Shown: one piece after another, positions 43,748 through 54,688 of the stretch
Layout: the number at the start of each line of letters is the position of its first letter
Numbering within the stretch: the first letter of the stretch is position 1
Assembly (NCBI RefSeq): GCF_003315515.1
Contig: NZ_QNRY01000007.1
Span: 1-64,000, forward strand
DNA: 64,000 nt
Direction of reading: 5' to 3'
From: Brenneria salicis ATCC 15712 = DSM 30166
GTDB lineage: Bacteria; Pseudomonadota; Gammaproteobacteria; Enterobacterales; Enterobacteriaceae
Made by a program: the position numbers and the translations under genes
Notes under the pieces: model-generated
Databases searched by the model: none
Told to the model about the DNA's origin: nothing
The model's input: the letters and a program-made list of their open reading frames with translations, nothing else

Positions 43748-44955
43748 ATGACACCGTTTAACGCCACAATGTTTCGCCAGCAGTTCCCCGCGCTCAGGGA
43801 TGCCGCCGTCTATCTGGACAGCGCGGCCACCACCCTGAAACCACAGCCCGTCATTGATGCCGTACAGCAGTTTTACAGTACCGAAAACGCGACGGTTCAC
43901 CGCAGTCAGCATCAAGCGGCGCGTGCGTTGACGCAACGTTTTGAGCATACGCGGGAACAGGTGGCGGCCCTTCTGCATGCGCAAGATCCTCGCGCCATTG
44001 TCTGGACGAAAGGCACCACGGAAGCGATCAATCTGGTTGCCCAAAGCTATGCCCGTCCGCGTCTGCAACCGGGTGACGAAATCATAGTCAGCGAAGCGGA
44101 ACACCATGCCAATTTGATTCCCTGGTTGATGGTGGCGCAACAGACCGGCGCACGCGTGATAAAACTGCCCATCGGCGCGGATTGGCTGCCGGAAATCGCT
44201 CAGCTTGCCGATTTACTGACGCCGAAAACCCGGTTGCTGGCATTGGGACAGATGTCCAACGTCACGGGCGGTCAGCCCGATCTGGCCAAAAAGCCATTCA
44301 GCTTGCCCATCAGTACGGCGCGGTGGTTATGGTCGATGGCGCACAGGGCATGGCGCACTGTCCACCTGACGTTCAGGCGTTGGATTTTGATTTTTATGCG
44401 TTTTCCGCACATAAGTTGTATGCGCCGACCGGGTTGGGCGTGCTATACGGGAAAACCGCACTGCTGGAGCAGATGGCTCCCTGGCAAGGCGGCGGCAAGA
44501 TGATGAGCCATGTCTCTTTTGACGGATTTACGCCGCAGACGATCCCTTATCGGTTTGAAGCCGGTACGCCGCATATCGGCGGGGTACTTGGCCTGTCTGC
44601 GGCCATGGACTGGTTGTCAGAACTGGACTGGCGGGGGGCGGAGCAGTATAGCCAGGATCTGGCGGGACTTGCAGAAGCCCAGTTAGCGCGGTTCCCAGGC
44701 TTTCGTAGTTTCCGCTGTGCCAATGCCAGCCTGTTGTCCTTCGAGTTTGCGGGCGTCCATCCTAGCGATCTGGTAACGTTACTGGCGGAAAGCGGCATTG
44801 CGCTGCGAGCGGGCCATCATTGCGCGCAACCGCTGATGGCGACGTTGGGTATCAACGGCACGCTACGCGCCTCGTTTGCGCCCTATAATAATGAGCAGGA
44901 TGTCGCCTCGTTCATCACGGCGATGGGCAATGAGCTTGAACTTCTTGCAGATTAA
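43748..44955 (+). pseudogene. csdA: Cysteine desulfurase CsdA, frameshifted in an A run
   Basis: CsdA is a PLP enzyme that takes sulfur from cysteine and passes it to CsdE and TcdA. The N-terminal frame (MTPFNATMFRQQFPALRD..., start 43748, AGAGGA upstream) runs to LALGQMSNVTGGQPDLAK. The C-terminal frame resumes as AIQLAHQYGAVVMVDGAQG, with the PLP lysine in FSAHKLYAPTG and the catalytic Cys in RAGHHCAQPL. They join at five A (44288-44292); six A, or three, would restore the frame. Both halves are otherwise fully conserved and csdE follows 15 bp later. Either the loss is recent or a base was miscalled. As written, the product would lack its PLP lysine and catalytic cysteine. Confidence 0.88.
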
Positions 44956-44970
44956 CGGACACCATGCGCC

Positions 44971-45426
44971 ATGACCGACACGACAAACACCGCTCACCCT
45001 TTTGGACATCAAATCCGCGCAACAGATTTGCAGGCGCGTTTCGCTGCCTGCCGGTCATGGGAAGAGCGCTACCGGCAGTTGATTTTACTGGCGAAAGACT
45101 TGCCTCCCCTGCCGCAAGCGCTGAAAGACGATGCTATTTCACTGTCAGGGTGTGAAAACCGTGTCTGGTTGGGCTATCAGCTTCAGGCAGACGGCACGTT
45201 GCACTTTTACGGCGACAGTGATGGACGTATTGTTCGCGGTTTACTCGCCGTGTTGCTTACCGCCGCTGAAGGAAAAACGGCTGAGGTTTTATTACAGGAG
45301 GATCCGCTGGCGCTGTTTGAACAGTTGGGGCTACACGCTCAACTCAGCGCCTCGCGTTCAAGCGGTCTGGCCGCGCTATCGGCCAAGATCAGGAGCATCG
45401 CAGGATTAGTCGCCGCGGGAGAGTAA
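44971..45426 (+). CDS. csdE: Cysteine desulfurase sulfur acceptor CsdE
   Basis: A SufE-like sulfur acceptor of 151 residues that receives the persulfide from CsdA on Cys in [13 protein letters not shown] (about residue 67). It also has the conserved [19 protein letters not shown] block. It is intact and sits directly after csdA in an evident operon. Its partner CsdA appears frameshifted, so CsdE function depends on whether that frameshift is real or on crosstalk with other desulfurases. Confidence 0.95.
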   Translation: MTDTTNTAHPFGHQIRATDLQARFAACRSWEERYRQLILLAKDLPPLPQALKDDAISLSGCENRVWLGYQLQADGTLHFYGDSDGRIVRGLLAVLLTAAEGKTAEVLLQEDPLALFEQLGLHAQLSASRSSGLAALSAKIRSIAGLVAAGE

Positions 45427-45453
45427 TAACGCGTCGAATAATGCGTCACACAA

Positions 45454-46269
45454 TTAGCGATACGCGGTTTCCCGCGCCATCTTCGCCATCATCTTTTTCA
45501 ACACATGTGAAACCGCCACAAAACCAAACGTGGCGGTCACCATCGTCGCGGCGCCAAAACCTGAAGCGCAGTCCATGCGCATGACGCCTTCGGCGGTGTT
45601 GCGGGACGCACATACCGAACCATCAGGCTGCGGGTAGACCAGCGGTTTGCTGGAAAACACGCAATCAATTCCCAGTTTTCCTTTGCTGTTTTTCACCACG
45701 TTGAAGTCGTGCTTTAAACGCTCACGCAGCTTGGCGGCTAACGGGTCCTGAATGGTTTTCGCCAGATCCGCCACTTCTATACGCGTCGGATCAATTTGCC
45801 CGCCCGCGCCGCCGGTCGTGACCACCGGGATTTTATAGCGCCGGCAGTATGACAGCAGCGCGGCTTTGGGACGCACGCTATCAATCGCGTCAATGACATA
45901 GCTGAAATTGCGGTCGAGTAATTCCGCCACATTTTCGGCACTTATGAAATCATCCACGCAGCTAACCTGACATTCCGGGTTAATCGCCAGAATGCGTTGC
46001 GCCATCACTTCCGTTTTTGACTGTCCGGTATGCTGGCGCAGCGCATGGATCTGTCGGTTGGTGTTGCTGACGCATACGTCATCCATGTCAATCAGTGTGA
46101 TTGCGCCGATACCGGTGCGCGCCAGGGCTTCCGCCGCCCATGAGCCCACGCCGCCGATGCCGATCACACAGACATGTGCCTGGGAAAACAGCGCCAGCGC
46201 CTGCTGACCATATAACCGCGCGGTGCCGCCGAAACGTTGTAAATAGGCTTCGGATAATTGCGTACTCAT
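45454..46269 (-). CDS. tcdA: tRNA threonylcarbamoyladenosine dehydratase TcdA (CsdL)
   Basis: TcdA is an E1-like enzyme that cyclizes t6A37 in tRNA to ct6A with ATP. The 271-residue protein has the nucleotide-binding GIGGVGSWAAEALARTGIG and adjacent DMDDVCVSNTNRQ typical of the ThiF/MoeB fold. The downstream crossover-loop region is GCSGF-like (DCASGFGAATMVTA). The ATG at 46269 gives the E. coli-like start MSTQLSEAYLQRF. It is convergent with csdA-csdE, which supply its sulfur-relay partners. Confidence 0.95.
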   Translation of the reverse strand: MSTQLSEAYLQRFGGTARLYGQQALALFSQAHVCVIGIGGVGSWAAEALARTGIGAITLIDMDDVCVSNTNRQIHALRQHTGQSKTEVMAQRILAINPECQVSCVDDFISAENVAELLDRNFSYVIDAIDSVRPKAALLSYCRRYKIPVVTTGGAGGQIDPTRIEVADLAKTIQDPLAAKLRERLKHDFNVVKNSKGKLGIDCVFSSKPLVYPQPDGSVCASRNTAEGVMRMDCASGFGAATMVTATFGFVAVSHVLKKMMAKMARETAYR

Positions 46270-46316
46270 GACAACCAACCTTCACTCAAGGAAAATAAAC
46301 GCGCCACAGGATAGCG

Positions 46317-48576
46317 CTAAACCCGCACCACATCCACCAGACAACTCATGGCATTCGGGCCCTGAGTCAGTGGAGAAGTGCCGATATCCAACGTCAGTAC
46401 GTTCGCATTCCCGGATTGCTCCACCGGATGCCATTGCTGACGACCAAACCCCGGTTCAAACCAGGCGCCGGTGGACATAATCACCACCCCCCGGCGTTAC
46501 GCCGTCGGTAATCTGCACGCCAGCCAAAATACGTCCGCGATCGTTCCTGACTTCCACTTGGGAACGATCGGTGATCGCGCGCGCCGCCGCATCCTGCGGA
46601 TGCATATACAGCGTTTCCTTGCCTGCGGTTTTATTGGCCGCAACCTGCGGCGTCGCCGCCAGTTGGCTATGCAGTCGATCGGCGGGCTGGATAGAAATAA
46701 AGTGCAGCGGCCATGTTTTGCTCGCCGGCGCGCCCAGCCATTCCACTGGCGGACGCCATTCAGGATGCGGGGCGAAATCGGGATAGTTATACCCGGCGAT
46801 AGTCGAACTGAACAATTCGATCTTACCGCTTGCTGTTTGCAACGCATGCTGCTGCGGATCGCGCCGGAAATCTTCAAAGAACACAAACGGCTGCTCATCC
46901 ATCGGGATCTCGACATGCCCTTGCCGCCAGAACGCATCAAATGACGGCCAGGATTGCCCCGCCTCTTTCTGTCTGGCACGGCACTCATCATAAAGCGTTT
47001 CCAGCCATTGCCGCTCGTTGCGATTCTGCGTGAACATCTCCCGATAGCCCAGCCGCTCGGCCAGTTCACTAAAGATATCAACGTCATGACGGGCCTGATG
47101 CTGCGGCGCAATCGCCTGATGCATGGCAAAAATGAACCGATCGCGCGACGAACCGCCGATATCATTACGTTCCAGTGAGGTGGTTACCGGCAGAACGATA
47201 TCCGCCATCTGCGCCGCTGGCGTCCAGACGATATCCTGAACGATGACCGTGTCCGGCTTGCGCCAGCCTTCCACCAACCGATTCAACTGTTGGTGGTGAT
47301 GGAAAGGATTGCCCCCGGCCCAGTGAATCAGATGAATATCAGGATAGGTGTGCGTTTCTCCCTGAAATGTATAGGGTTCGCCCGGCTTCAATAGCATGTC
47401 GGCGATGCGCGCGACCGGGATCGTCCGCCCCGCATTCGGGTAGGCGGGCGATGCGGGCGCGGGTGTAGCAATACGCTCGTTGCCGACACTGTTCATGGAG
47501 CCATGTCCGAACGAGAAACCGCCGCCCGGTAAACCAACCTGTCCCAGCATGGAAGAGAGCGCAATCATCATCCAGTAAGGCTGCTCGCCGCGGTGCGCGC
47601 GCTGCACCGAATAGGAGCAGGTAATAAAACTGCGCATGCCGATAAGCTGTCGCGCCAAACGCTGGATACGCACCGCCGGAATGCCGGTAATGGCGCTGGC
47701 CCAATCCGCGGTTTTAGCAATACCGTCGCCGCGTCCTTGCAGGTAATCCGTCAGTTGCTCGTAGCCCACGCAGTAGCGTTGCAAAAATGCTTTATCGTCC
47801 GCGCCCAGTCGCTGAATTTCATATCCCAGCGCCAACATCAACGCCACATCGGTATTCGGGCGAATGGGTATCCATTCGGCGTTGACAAACGCAGGACAAT
47901 CATCGCGCATCGGGCTGACGTTTATCACCGGAATGCCTTTCTCCACCAGCTTCTCCAGTGCTGGCCGGAGCGTATGATGTCCGGCGCCGCCGGAGGCGAC
48001 CTGGGCGTTTTTCAGCGCCAGACCACCAAAAGCGAGGAAAATCTCACAATGCTCGGCGACGCTGCGCCATTCCGTCACTTTGCCGGTCAGGGGATGAAAT
48101 GTGCCAATGACATACGGCAGGAAAAACTGCGCGGCGCCCCAACTATAGTTGCCGGCTTGATCGACCGCGCCGCCGCCGGAAAAGTAAAAGCGCCGTACCT
48201 GCGAACGGGCATGATGGAAACGTCCGGCGGAAGACCAACCATAAGAGCCGGCAAACAGCCCGTCGGCGCCGTATTGATCGCGCACGCGGCGGTTCTCCGT
48301 GGCGACCAAATCCAGCGCCACATCCCAGTCGACCTCGACAAAATCTTCCCTGCCCCGTAGCGTGCGATCGCTGTTCTCACGCTTTTGCAGCCACGAACGG
48401 CGCACCGCGGGACGCCGGATCCGACGTTCGGAATAGACCAGCGGCACAATTGAGTCGAGCATGGCGGAAGGAGAAGGATCATCGGCAAAAGGTTCACAGC
48501 GAATCAATTTTCCATCCTCAACGACGACGGTAAACGCGCCCCAATGCGCAAGATGTGGATAACGCTTAATCGACAT
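46317..48576 (-). pseudogene. Molybdopterin oxidoreductase (BisC/TorZ-like), frameshifted near the 3' end
   Basis: A DMSO-reductase-family molybdoenzyme. The first ~700 residues run from MSIKRYPHLAHWGAF at 48576. They include the active-site loop FAGSYGWSSAG, with a serine where BisC/DorA ligate Mo, the cofactor-binding IHWAGGNPFHHHQQ and TTSLERNDIG, and the C-terminal domain RLHSQLAATPQ. At six G on the minus strand (46492-46487) the frame is lost. With five G it continues VVIMSTGAWFEPGF and ends VDVVRV at 46317, for about 752 residues, normal for the family. There is no Tat signal, which points to a cytoplasmic BisC-type enzyme. The substrate is not determinable. GAGG precedes the ATG. The break could be decay or a sequence error; only the last ~50 residues are affected. 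Confidence 0.82.
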
Positions 48577-48666
48577 GACAACCTCAGGATAAATAATTAG
48601 CAGGATGGATAATAAATCGGAGATAACATTTATCCCAGCGCTAGCTGGGATATCAGGAAGGTAAAA

Positions 48667-49803
48667 TTAATTTTGCGGATTATTGACCAATAACGAACCT
48701 GAGTTAAAGAGCGTCCCGTCGCGCTGATTATTTTTCAGCACCCATACCCGGCCATAGTGATTATAGAAACCAGCCGCATGCCCGGCATCCTGACCAATCC
48801 CCTGATAGATATCGAAGTGTTGGCCTTTAATCGCCCCGCCGACATCCAGCGCAATCATCAGCCGCATTTCATACTTACCGGTAAACTTGCCTTGATTATC
48901 CAGCAACGGCACTTCCGCCAGTATGCTGGTTCCCGGCGGGATCAGCGAGCGGTCGGAAGCGACAGAGGCTTTCGCCACCAGCGGCACCGCGCTGGCGCCT
49001 TTAACAGGCGAGGACATCATGGGTTTGAAGAACACAAAGGACGGATTTTGTTCCAGCAGTTCTCGAACTTCATATTCGCTATGTTCCGCCGCCCACTTGC
49101 GGATAGCCTGCATGGACATATCCTCACGCGCCACTTCGCCACGATCGATCAGCACCTTTCCTATGCTGCGATAGGCATGTCCATTTTTACCGGCATAACC
49201 AAAGAACGTCAGCGGGCGTCCATCCCCGAAATCAATATAGGCGCTGCCTTGCACTTCCATCATGAAATTATCCACCAGCGAATTGCTCCAGGCCAGCACC
49301 AGACGCTCGTCCAATGCGCCGGCATAAATCGCGGCGCGATCCGGCAGGCGACGATTCTTCTTGCCGCGTGACGGCATGGCATACAGCGGATAGCGGAACT
49401 CGCCCTGACGGGTATAACGCGCTTGCAGCACTGGCGTGTAATAACCCGTGAACTGAACGTTGCCGAAGTTATCCACACCTTCCATCTGCCAGGCGCTTAA
49501 ACCGAATTTGCTCAACTCGCGTGTATCGGCGCCAGACATCATCCAGTTTTCGATCGCCTGAAAGGTGTTGGTGTTGCTGGCATAGAGGTTTGGAGAAGCG
49601 TTTCTGATTTCCGCAACCTGCGTGATAAAATCGCGCGCATTGACCGGTTTTCCCTTGGCGTTAGGTTCATTCACCAGTTCCAGAGGCTGATTAAGACGCC
49701 CGTCTTTATATTGCTGTCCGCGATCGGTCGGTCTGGACTGACAACCCGCCAGAATCGCAATCACCAGGCCGGTCAGCACATATTTTCCCCAACTTCCTTT
49801 CAT
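48667..49803 (-). CDS. mltA: Membrane-bound lytic murein transglycosylase A
   Basis: MltA is an outer-membrane lipoprotein that cleaves peptidoglycan to 1,6-anhydro-muropeptides. The 378-residue precursor starts MKGSWGKYVLTGLV at 49803, with lipobox LAGC. It has the double-psi beta-barrel (QFTGYYTPVLQARYT-like) and the catalytic Asp in ALDVGGAIKGQHFDIYQG. An ATG nine codons upstream (49830) is less conserved. Its place next to the initiator tRNA genes and amiC matches E. coli. Confidence 0.96.
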   Translation of the reverse strand: MKGSWGKYVLTGLVIAILAGCQSRPTDRGQQYKDGRLNQPLELVNEPNAKGKPVNARDFITQVAEIRNASPNLYASNTNTFQAIENWMMSGADTRELSKFGLSAWQMEGVDNFGNVQFTGYYTPVLQARYTRQGEFRYPLYAMPSRGKKNRRLPDRAAIYAGALDERLVLAWSNSLVDNFMMEVQGSAYIDFGDGRPLTFFGYAGKNGHAYRSIGKVLIDRGEVAREDMSMQAIRKWAAEHSEYEVRELLEQNPSFVFFKPMMSSPVKGASAVPLVAKASVASDRSLIPPGTSILAEVPLLDNQGKFTGKYEMRLMIALDVGGAIKGQHFDIYQGIGQDAGHAAGFYNHYGRVWVLKNNQRDGTLFNSGSLLVNNPQN

Positions 49804-50040
49804 CTTCGTCGCGCTCTCTTTTGACATCATGTAGATCCACTGCCGAACGATAACAAACGGCTATAGATAAAGAAATGCGCCTACCCAAAAATCGCCCCCG
49901 CGATTTTTAAAGGTGCGCCCGCAATACGCCATTTACGGCTATCCGGTCATAAAACCCGGCACGCCGCGTTTAAAAAATAGACTATCCGGCGGTAAATTCA
50001 GCATCCGCACCGGCAATCCCATACTTTTTACAGAAATAGG

Positions 50041-50068
50041 TTGCATAGAAGCGAGTGGGGAGTATAGT
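50041..50068 (+). promoter_or_regulatory. Promoter of the initiator tRNA operon
   Basis: The -35 TTGCAT (50041-50046), a 16-bp spacer and the -10 TATAGT (50063-50068) are followed by a GC-rich discriminator (gcgc), typical of stringently controlled stable-RNA promoters. It lies 13 bp before the first tRNA. Confidence 0.75.
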
Positions 50069-50081
50069 GCGCATCCACGGA

Positions 50082-50158
<77 letters not shown>

Positions 50159-50204
50159 ATTACCGATGTGTGCTAACCATCAGAAAAAAAGATATCAAGA
50201 CGGA

Positions 50205-50281
<77 letters not shown>

Positions 50282-50301
50282 ATTGATTATCAAGTTATTA
50301 A

Positions 50302-50322
50302 ACACCCTGCCGGGTGTTTTTT
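50302..50322 (+). terminator. Intrinsic terminator of the tRNA operon
   Basis: acaccc (50302-50307) / gggtgt (50312-50317) with loop tgcc, followed by TTTTTT. Confidence 0.85.
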
Positions 50323-50400
50323 TGCTTTCTGGCGCACCTCGCCCCACTACCTCATTCCTCAAAACCCGCGCCTTATCCTGCGCTTGCTACCCGCCCACGC

Positions 50401-51642
50401 TTATAGCCCCGACCGGCTGGCGAAATAGGCTTTGATTCCGGCAAGAATGGATTCCGCGATCTGCTGTTGAAAATGACCGGTGCGCAGCTTGCGCTCTTCT
50501 TCAAGATTGCTGATAAAGGCGGTTTCCACCAGAACGGAGGGAATGTCCGGCGCTTTCAATACCGCAAAACCCGCCTGATCGACACGGTTTTTATGTAGAC
50601 GGTTCACTTTGCCCAACCGGGTCAGGATTTCTTTGCCGAATTTCAGGCTGTCGTTGATGGTGACCGTCTGCACCAGATCAAACATAGTATGGTCGAGGTA
50701 GCGATCGCCGCTCATGCTGACCCCGCCGATTAAATCCGATTCATTCTGGGTTTGCGCCAGAAAACTGGCGGCGGTGCTGGTTGCGCCTTTCTTGGAAAGC
50801 GCGAAAACCGATGAACCTCTGGCCGCGCGATTGGTAAACGCATCCGCATGAATAGAGATAAACAGATCGGCCCGCTGCTTACGCGCTTTCGCCACTCGCA
50901 CGCGCAAGGGAATAAACACATCTTCATTGCGGGTCATATAGGCTTTCATATTGGATTCGCGATCGATCAATGTGCGCAGACGGCGGGCGATTTGCAGAAC
51001 GATATCCTTCTCCCGCGTCTTGTTTTTACCAATCGCACCGGGATCTTCACCGCCGTGGCCGGGATCGAGCATAATAACCAACGGACGATCGCGTCCCGCC
51101 TTCCCTTGCTGCGGCGCTTCCGCCGGCAAGGTACGCTCAAGGTCACCCTTGTTGTAGTCTTCCAGCAACGCCAGCAGCGGATCTTCTTCGTTATCATACT
51201 TACCGACATCCGGGTAGAGATCCACTACCAGACGATGTTTGAACTCCGCCACCGGCGCCAACGTAAACAGCTTGGGGCTGGCGCTTTGTTTCAGTTCCAG
51301 CACCAGCCGCACCGCATCTTTATCAAACTGACCAATACGCGCCGCTTTGATTAACGGATCATTTTGTTGAAACTGACTCGGAATGTTCTTTAACACGCTA
51401 TTGAGATGAATATTTTCAATATCCACCACAATGCGGTTCGGATTACTGAGCATAAACTGCTTATATTTCAGCGCAAGATTTGATTCCAGCGTGACGCGGG
51501 TATAAGAAGAAGAAGGCCAGACACGCACGGCAATCATCTGTGCTGCCGCAGCCAGCCCAACGCCGCTCACACTTAACAGCCAGGTTGCCGCTGCGCTTTG
51601 TAACAGGCGTCGCCGAGTCAGATTGTGATTCAAATGAGACAT
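50401..51642 (-). CDS. amiC: N-acetylmuramoyl-L-alanine amidase AmiC
   Basis: AmiC splits septal peptidoglycan during cell separation and is activated by NlpD. The 413-residue precursor has a twin-arginine signal ([15 protein letters not shown]), an AMIN targeting domain ([17 protein letters not shown]...), and a zinc amidase_3 domain. The zinc ligands are His in [12 protein letters not shown], Glu in KTREKDIVL, and His in [10 protein letters not shown]; the catalytic Glu is in [10 protein letters not shown]. It is divergent from argA and follows the tRNA genes convergently. Confidence 0.96.
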   Translation of the reverse strand: MSHLNHNLTRRRLLQSAAATWLLSVSGVGLAAAAQMIAVRVWPSSSYTRVTLESNLALKYKQFMLSNPNRIVVDIENIHLNSVLKNIPSQFQQNDPLIKAARIGQFDKDAVRLVLELKQSASPKLFTLAPVAEFKHRLVVDLYPDVGKYDNEEDPLLALLEDYNKGDLERTLPAEAPQQGKAGRDRPLVIMLDPGHGGEDPGAIGKNKTREKDIVLQIARRLRTLIDRESNMKAYMTRNEDVFIPLRVRVAKARKQRADLFISIHADAFTNRAARGSSVFALSKKGATSTAASFLAQTQNESDLIGGVSMSGDRYLDHTMFDLVQTVTINDSLKFGKEILTRLGKVNRLHKNRVDQAGFAVLKAPDIPSVLVETAFISNLEEERKLRTGHFQQQIAESILAGIKAYFASRSGL

Positions 51643-51807
51643 GCAACCCCGGTCTGATTACTGTGCTCTTGCCAAAAGCTGAAAGCAGGAATATGAAAAT
51701 TATCAAAAACTTTAACCAATCTCCCCTGCGCTGTCATGCAAAAATCCTGTTGGCGCCTTGAATGAGGCGAAGAAAGGGCTTGTCTTACCCCTTGCCTTTT
51801 GCCTCAC

Positions 51808-51846
51808 AAAGAATAAAAATACAAAAATTACGAATAAAAATTCAAA
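51808..51846 (+). promoter_or_regulatory. ArgR operator: two ARG boxes upstream of argA
   Basis: Two 18-bp boxes resembling AATGAATWWWWATTCANT lie at 51808-51825 (core AGAATAAAAATACA) and 51829-51846 (core CGAATAAAAATTCA), separated by 3 bp. That is the standard spacing for one ArgR hexamer. They end just before the argA start, so arginine-bound ArgR would repress argA. Confidence 0.85.
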
Positions 51847-51857
51847 GAGGGCTCGCA

Positions 51858-53183
51858 GTGAAGGAACGTAGTACAGAACTGGTTCAAGGCTTCCGCCATT
51901 CAGTCCCTTATATCAATGCCCACCGCGGCAAAACGTTTGTCATCATGCTGGGTGGAGAAGCCATCGAACATGAAAACTTCGCCAACATCGTCAACGATAT
52001 CGGGCTACTGCATAGTCTGGGCATCAAGCTGGTCGTGGTTTACGGCGCTCGCCCGCAGATTGATGCCAACCTGACAACCCATCACTACGAGCTCCGCTAT
52101 CACAAAAATACCCGTATCACGGACAGCGTTACACTGGAACTGGTCAAACAGGCCGCCGGTATGTTGCAGTTGGACATTACCGCCCGGCTGTCCATGAGTC
52201 TGAATAATACGCCGTTGCAGGGTGCGCATATCAATGTCGTCAGCGGTAACTTTATTATCGCTCAACCGCTTGGCGTTGATGACGGCGTGGATTATTGCCA
52301 TAGCGGACGCATCCGCCGCATTGATCAAGAAGCGCTGCACCGCCAGTTGGATAGCGGGGCGATTGTTCTGCTGGGGCCGGTCGCGGTTTCCGTTACCGGC
52401 GAAAGCTTCAACCTGATGTCGGAAGAAGTCGCCACCCAGTTGGCGATCAAGTTGAAAGCCGAGAAGATGATCGGCTTCTGTTCCTCACAGGGCGTGATCA
52501 ACGACAAAGGCAATATAATCTCCGAATTGTTTCCAGACGATGCCCAACGGCATATCGAAGCGATGGAAGCGGAAGGCGATTACCATTCCGGTACGGTCAG
52601 ATTCCTGCGTGGTGCGGTTAAAGCCTGCCGTAGCGGGGTCCGCCGCAGCCATCTGATCAGCTATCAGGAAGATGGCGCTCTACTGCAAGAACTGTTCTCC
52701 CGCGACGGCATCGGCACGCAGATCGTGATGGAAAGCGCCGAGCAGGTGCGCCGGGCAACGATTAACGATATCGGCGGGATTCTGGAACTGATTCGTCCGC
52801 TAGAGCAGCAGGGTATTCTGGTCAGACGTTCGCGTGAACAGTTGGAAATGGAAATCGATAAGTTCACTGTGGTGGTGCGTGATAACCTGACTATCGCCTG
52901 CGCCGCGCTCTACCCGTTCCCGGAAGAGAGTATTGGCGAAATGGCCTGCGTCGCGGTTCACCCGGACTATCGTAGTTCCTCACGCGGCGACATGTTGTTG
53001 CAAAGAATTGCCGCGCAAGCGCGTCAACAGGGGTTGAGCAAACTGTTTGTGTTGACCACCCACAGCATCCACTGGTTTCAGGAGCGTGGTTTTTTACCTG
53101 CGGAAGTGGAAATGCTGCCGAAAAGAAAACAGGAACTGTACAACTATCATCGCCGCTCAAAAATTCTGGTGCTGGATCTGTGA
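51858..53183 (+). CDS. argA: Amino-acid N-acetyltransferase ArgA
   Basis: ArgA (NAGS) makes N-acetylglutamate, the first step of arginine synthesis, and is feedback-inhibited by arginine. The 441-residue protein has an N-terminal amino-acid-kinase domain ([31 protein letters not shown]) and a C-terminal GNAT domain ([24 protein letters not shown]). The GTG at 51858 with AGAGG upstream gives the family start [16 protein letters not shown] longer frame to 51762 would run through the ARG boxes and is rejected. Confidence 0.96.
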   Translation: MKERSTELVQGFRHSVPYINAHRGKTFVIMLGGEAIEHENFANIVNDIGLLHSLGIKLVVVYGARPQIDANLTTHHYELRYHKNTRITDSVTLELVKQAAGMLQLDITARLSMSLNNTPLQGAHINVVSGNFIIAQPLGVDDGVDYCHSGRIRRIDQEALHRQLDSGAIVLLGPVAVSVTGESFNLMSEEVATQLAIKLKAEKMIGFCSSQGVINDKGNIISELFPDDAQRHIEAMEAEGDYHSGTVRFLRGAVKACRSGVRRSHLISYQEDGALLQELFSRDGIGTQIVMESAEQVRRATINDIGGILELIRPLEQQGILVRRSREQLEMEIDKFTVVVRDNLTIACAALYPFPEESIGEMACVAVHPDYRSSSRGDMLLQRIAAQARQQGLSKLFVLTTHSIHWFQERGFLPAEVEMLPKRKQELYNYHRRSKILVLDL

Positions 53184-53197
53184 AACTCACCGGACGA

Positions 53198-53232
53198 ATG
53201 ACAATGGTGCTGGCGTTACGCACCATTGTCAT
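53198..53232 (+). terminator. Strong hairpin downstream of argA
   Basis: A perfect 13-bp stem atgacaatggtgc (53198-53210) / gcaccattgtcat (53220-53232). No T-run follows, so it may protect or process the 3' end rather than terminate on its own. Confidence 0.6.
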
Positions 53233-53242
53233 CGACAAGAAT

Positions 53243-53287
53243 AAAAAATTGCTGCCTCGGAGGAGTTCAAATCTACGCAACAGCAAT
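53243..53287 (-). terminator. Candidate terminator downstream of the MFS gene
   Basis: Minus-strand ATTGCTG (53287-53281) / CAGCAAT (53254-53248), with a 26-base loop containing a small CCTCCGAGG hairpin, is followed by TTTTTA. The long loop lowers confidence. Confidence 0.5.
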
Positions 53288-53312
53288 GTGTCACAGCGAC
53301 ACGAATCCCTGA

Positions 53313-54635
53313 TTATTGGGCTGGCGCCGACGCGATGGTGATCCGCTCCAACGGCCCGACAATAAACAAGTAAGCGATAAGCCCAATTCCCCCCATCGAA
53401 CCTACATACAAAATGGCGTAATCAAACGATTGGGTGGAAGATAAAATAAAGCCAATAATCAGCGGCGTAATGATGCTGGCCATATTGCCGCACATATTAA
53501 AAACGCCGCCCGCGATGCCCAACACTTCTTTGGGCGAGGTATCGCTTAAGACACACCACCCCAGATTACCGAACCCTTTGGCAAAAAACGCCAGACTCAT
53601 CGCGGCTATAACGACGACTTCTGAACAGGTGTAATTCGCGGCAATAATGGTACATGACAGCAACATGCCGCAGATAATCGGCAGTTTGCGAGATATCGTC
53701 AGGCTATAGCCGCGTTGCAGCAAATAGTCAGAAAATACGCCGCCGATGATCCCACCGATGAAACCGGCAATCGCGGGGATGGATGCGACCAAACCGACTT
53801 TCAATATTGACATCCCTTTGGCCTGATATAAATAAGTGGGGAACCAGGTAAGAAAAAACCAGGTGATGGAGGTAACGCAAAATTGACCAATATAAACGCC
53901 AATCATCATGCGGTTAACACAGACGGTTTTAATTTGTGAAAAAGTGATTTTCTCTTTCTTTATATTAACGCCGAGACTGGGCTCCCCGCCGCCGGAACGA
54001 ATGTAGTCAAGCTCCTCCTGATTGATTTTTTTATGTTTAAATGGTTCCTGTACGTAGATAAACCAAAATAGCCCCAGAACGACGCCAATAGCGCCAATAT
54101 AATAAAAAACATAGTGCCAGCTTAAATGATATAAAATAACCGTCATTAAAGGCGTTACCACGCCCAGAGAAATATATTGGGCGGCCTGATAAACCGAAGT
54201 GACGAACCCTCTTTCTTTATTCGGGAACCATTGAACGCTGAGACGGCTGTTGGCCGGAAATGCGGGCGCCTCTATCGCGCCCATGAGCAAACGCAAAATA
54301 ACCAGCACCACGAGAGGGGAAGTAAATAGATAAATCGTCCCCTGGAACATCGTCACAACAGACCAGGCAATCAAAGCAAAACCATATACTAACCGCGAGC
54401 CAAATTTATCAAGTAATAATCCACCGGGAATTTGCATAATCACGTAGGAAATACCAAAGGCTGAAAACGCCAGTCCCATAGCCTCCGGATCGAAGCCTAA
54501 TTCCTTACTCATAAAAGGTGCGACAACGGAAAGCGTCGCACGGTCCGCATAATTAAAAACCGTGGCTAAAAAAAGAAAAATTAATATTGTATATCTTACA
54601 TTCGTGCGTTTTTTTAATGTATTCATGGCAGACAA
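53313..54635 (-). CDS. MFS transporter, anion:cation symporter family (acid-sugar uptake)
   Basis: A 440-residue inner-membrane protein with 12 hydrophobic segments. Its sequence is typical of the glucarate/galactarate/hexuronate branch of the anion:cation symporters: NYADRATLSVVAPFMSKELGFDPEAMG (as pieces) near the N-terminus, GAIEAPAFPANSRLSVQWFP and SDYLLQRGYSLTISRK. It lies downstream of the L-talarate/galactarate dehydratase on the same strand, with a 90-bp gap holding a strong hairpin. It therefore probably imports the substrate (galactarate, talarate or a related aldarate). The exact substrate is inferred. Confidence 0.88.
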   Translation of the reverse strand: MSAMNTLKKRTNVRYTILIFLFLATVFNYADRATLSVVAPFMSKELGFDPEAMGLAFSAFGISYVIMQIPGGLLLDKFGSRLVYGFALIAWSVVTMFQGTIYLFTSPLVVLVILRLLMGAIEAPAFPANSRLSVQWFPNKERGFVTSVYQAAQYISLGVVTPLMTVILYHLSWHYVFYYIGAIGVVLGLFWFIYVQEPFKHKKINQEELDYIRSGGGEPSLGVNIKKEKITFSQIKTVCVNRMMIGVYIGQFCVTSITWFFLTWFPTYLYQAKGMSILKVGLVASIPAIAGFIGGIIGGVFSDYLLQRGYSLTISRKLPIICGMLLSCTIIAANYTCSEVVVIAAMSLAFFAKGFGNLGWCVLSDTSPKEVLGIAGGVFNMCGNMASIITPLIIGFILSSTQSFDYAILYVGSMGGIGLIAYLFIVGPLERITIASAPAQ

Positions 54636-54688
54636 CTCCTGTCAACGAGGGTTGCATTTAATTGGATAAGTAGAGGTACAGTTAATTA

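Noticed and set aside
44271..44320. Programmed frameshift in csdA
   Set aside because: There is no X-XXY-YYZ heptamer with a stimulatory structure, and CsdA is not known to use frameshifting. An indel in the A run explains it more simply.
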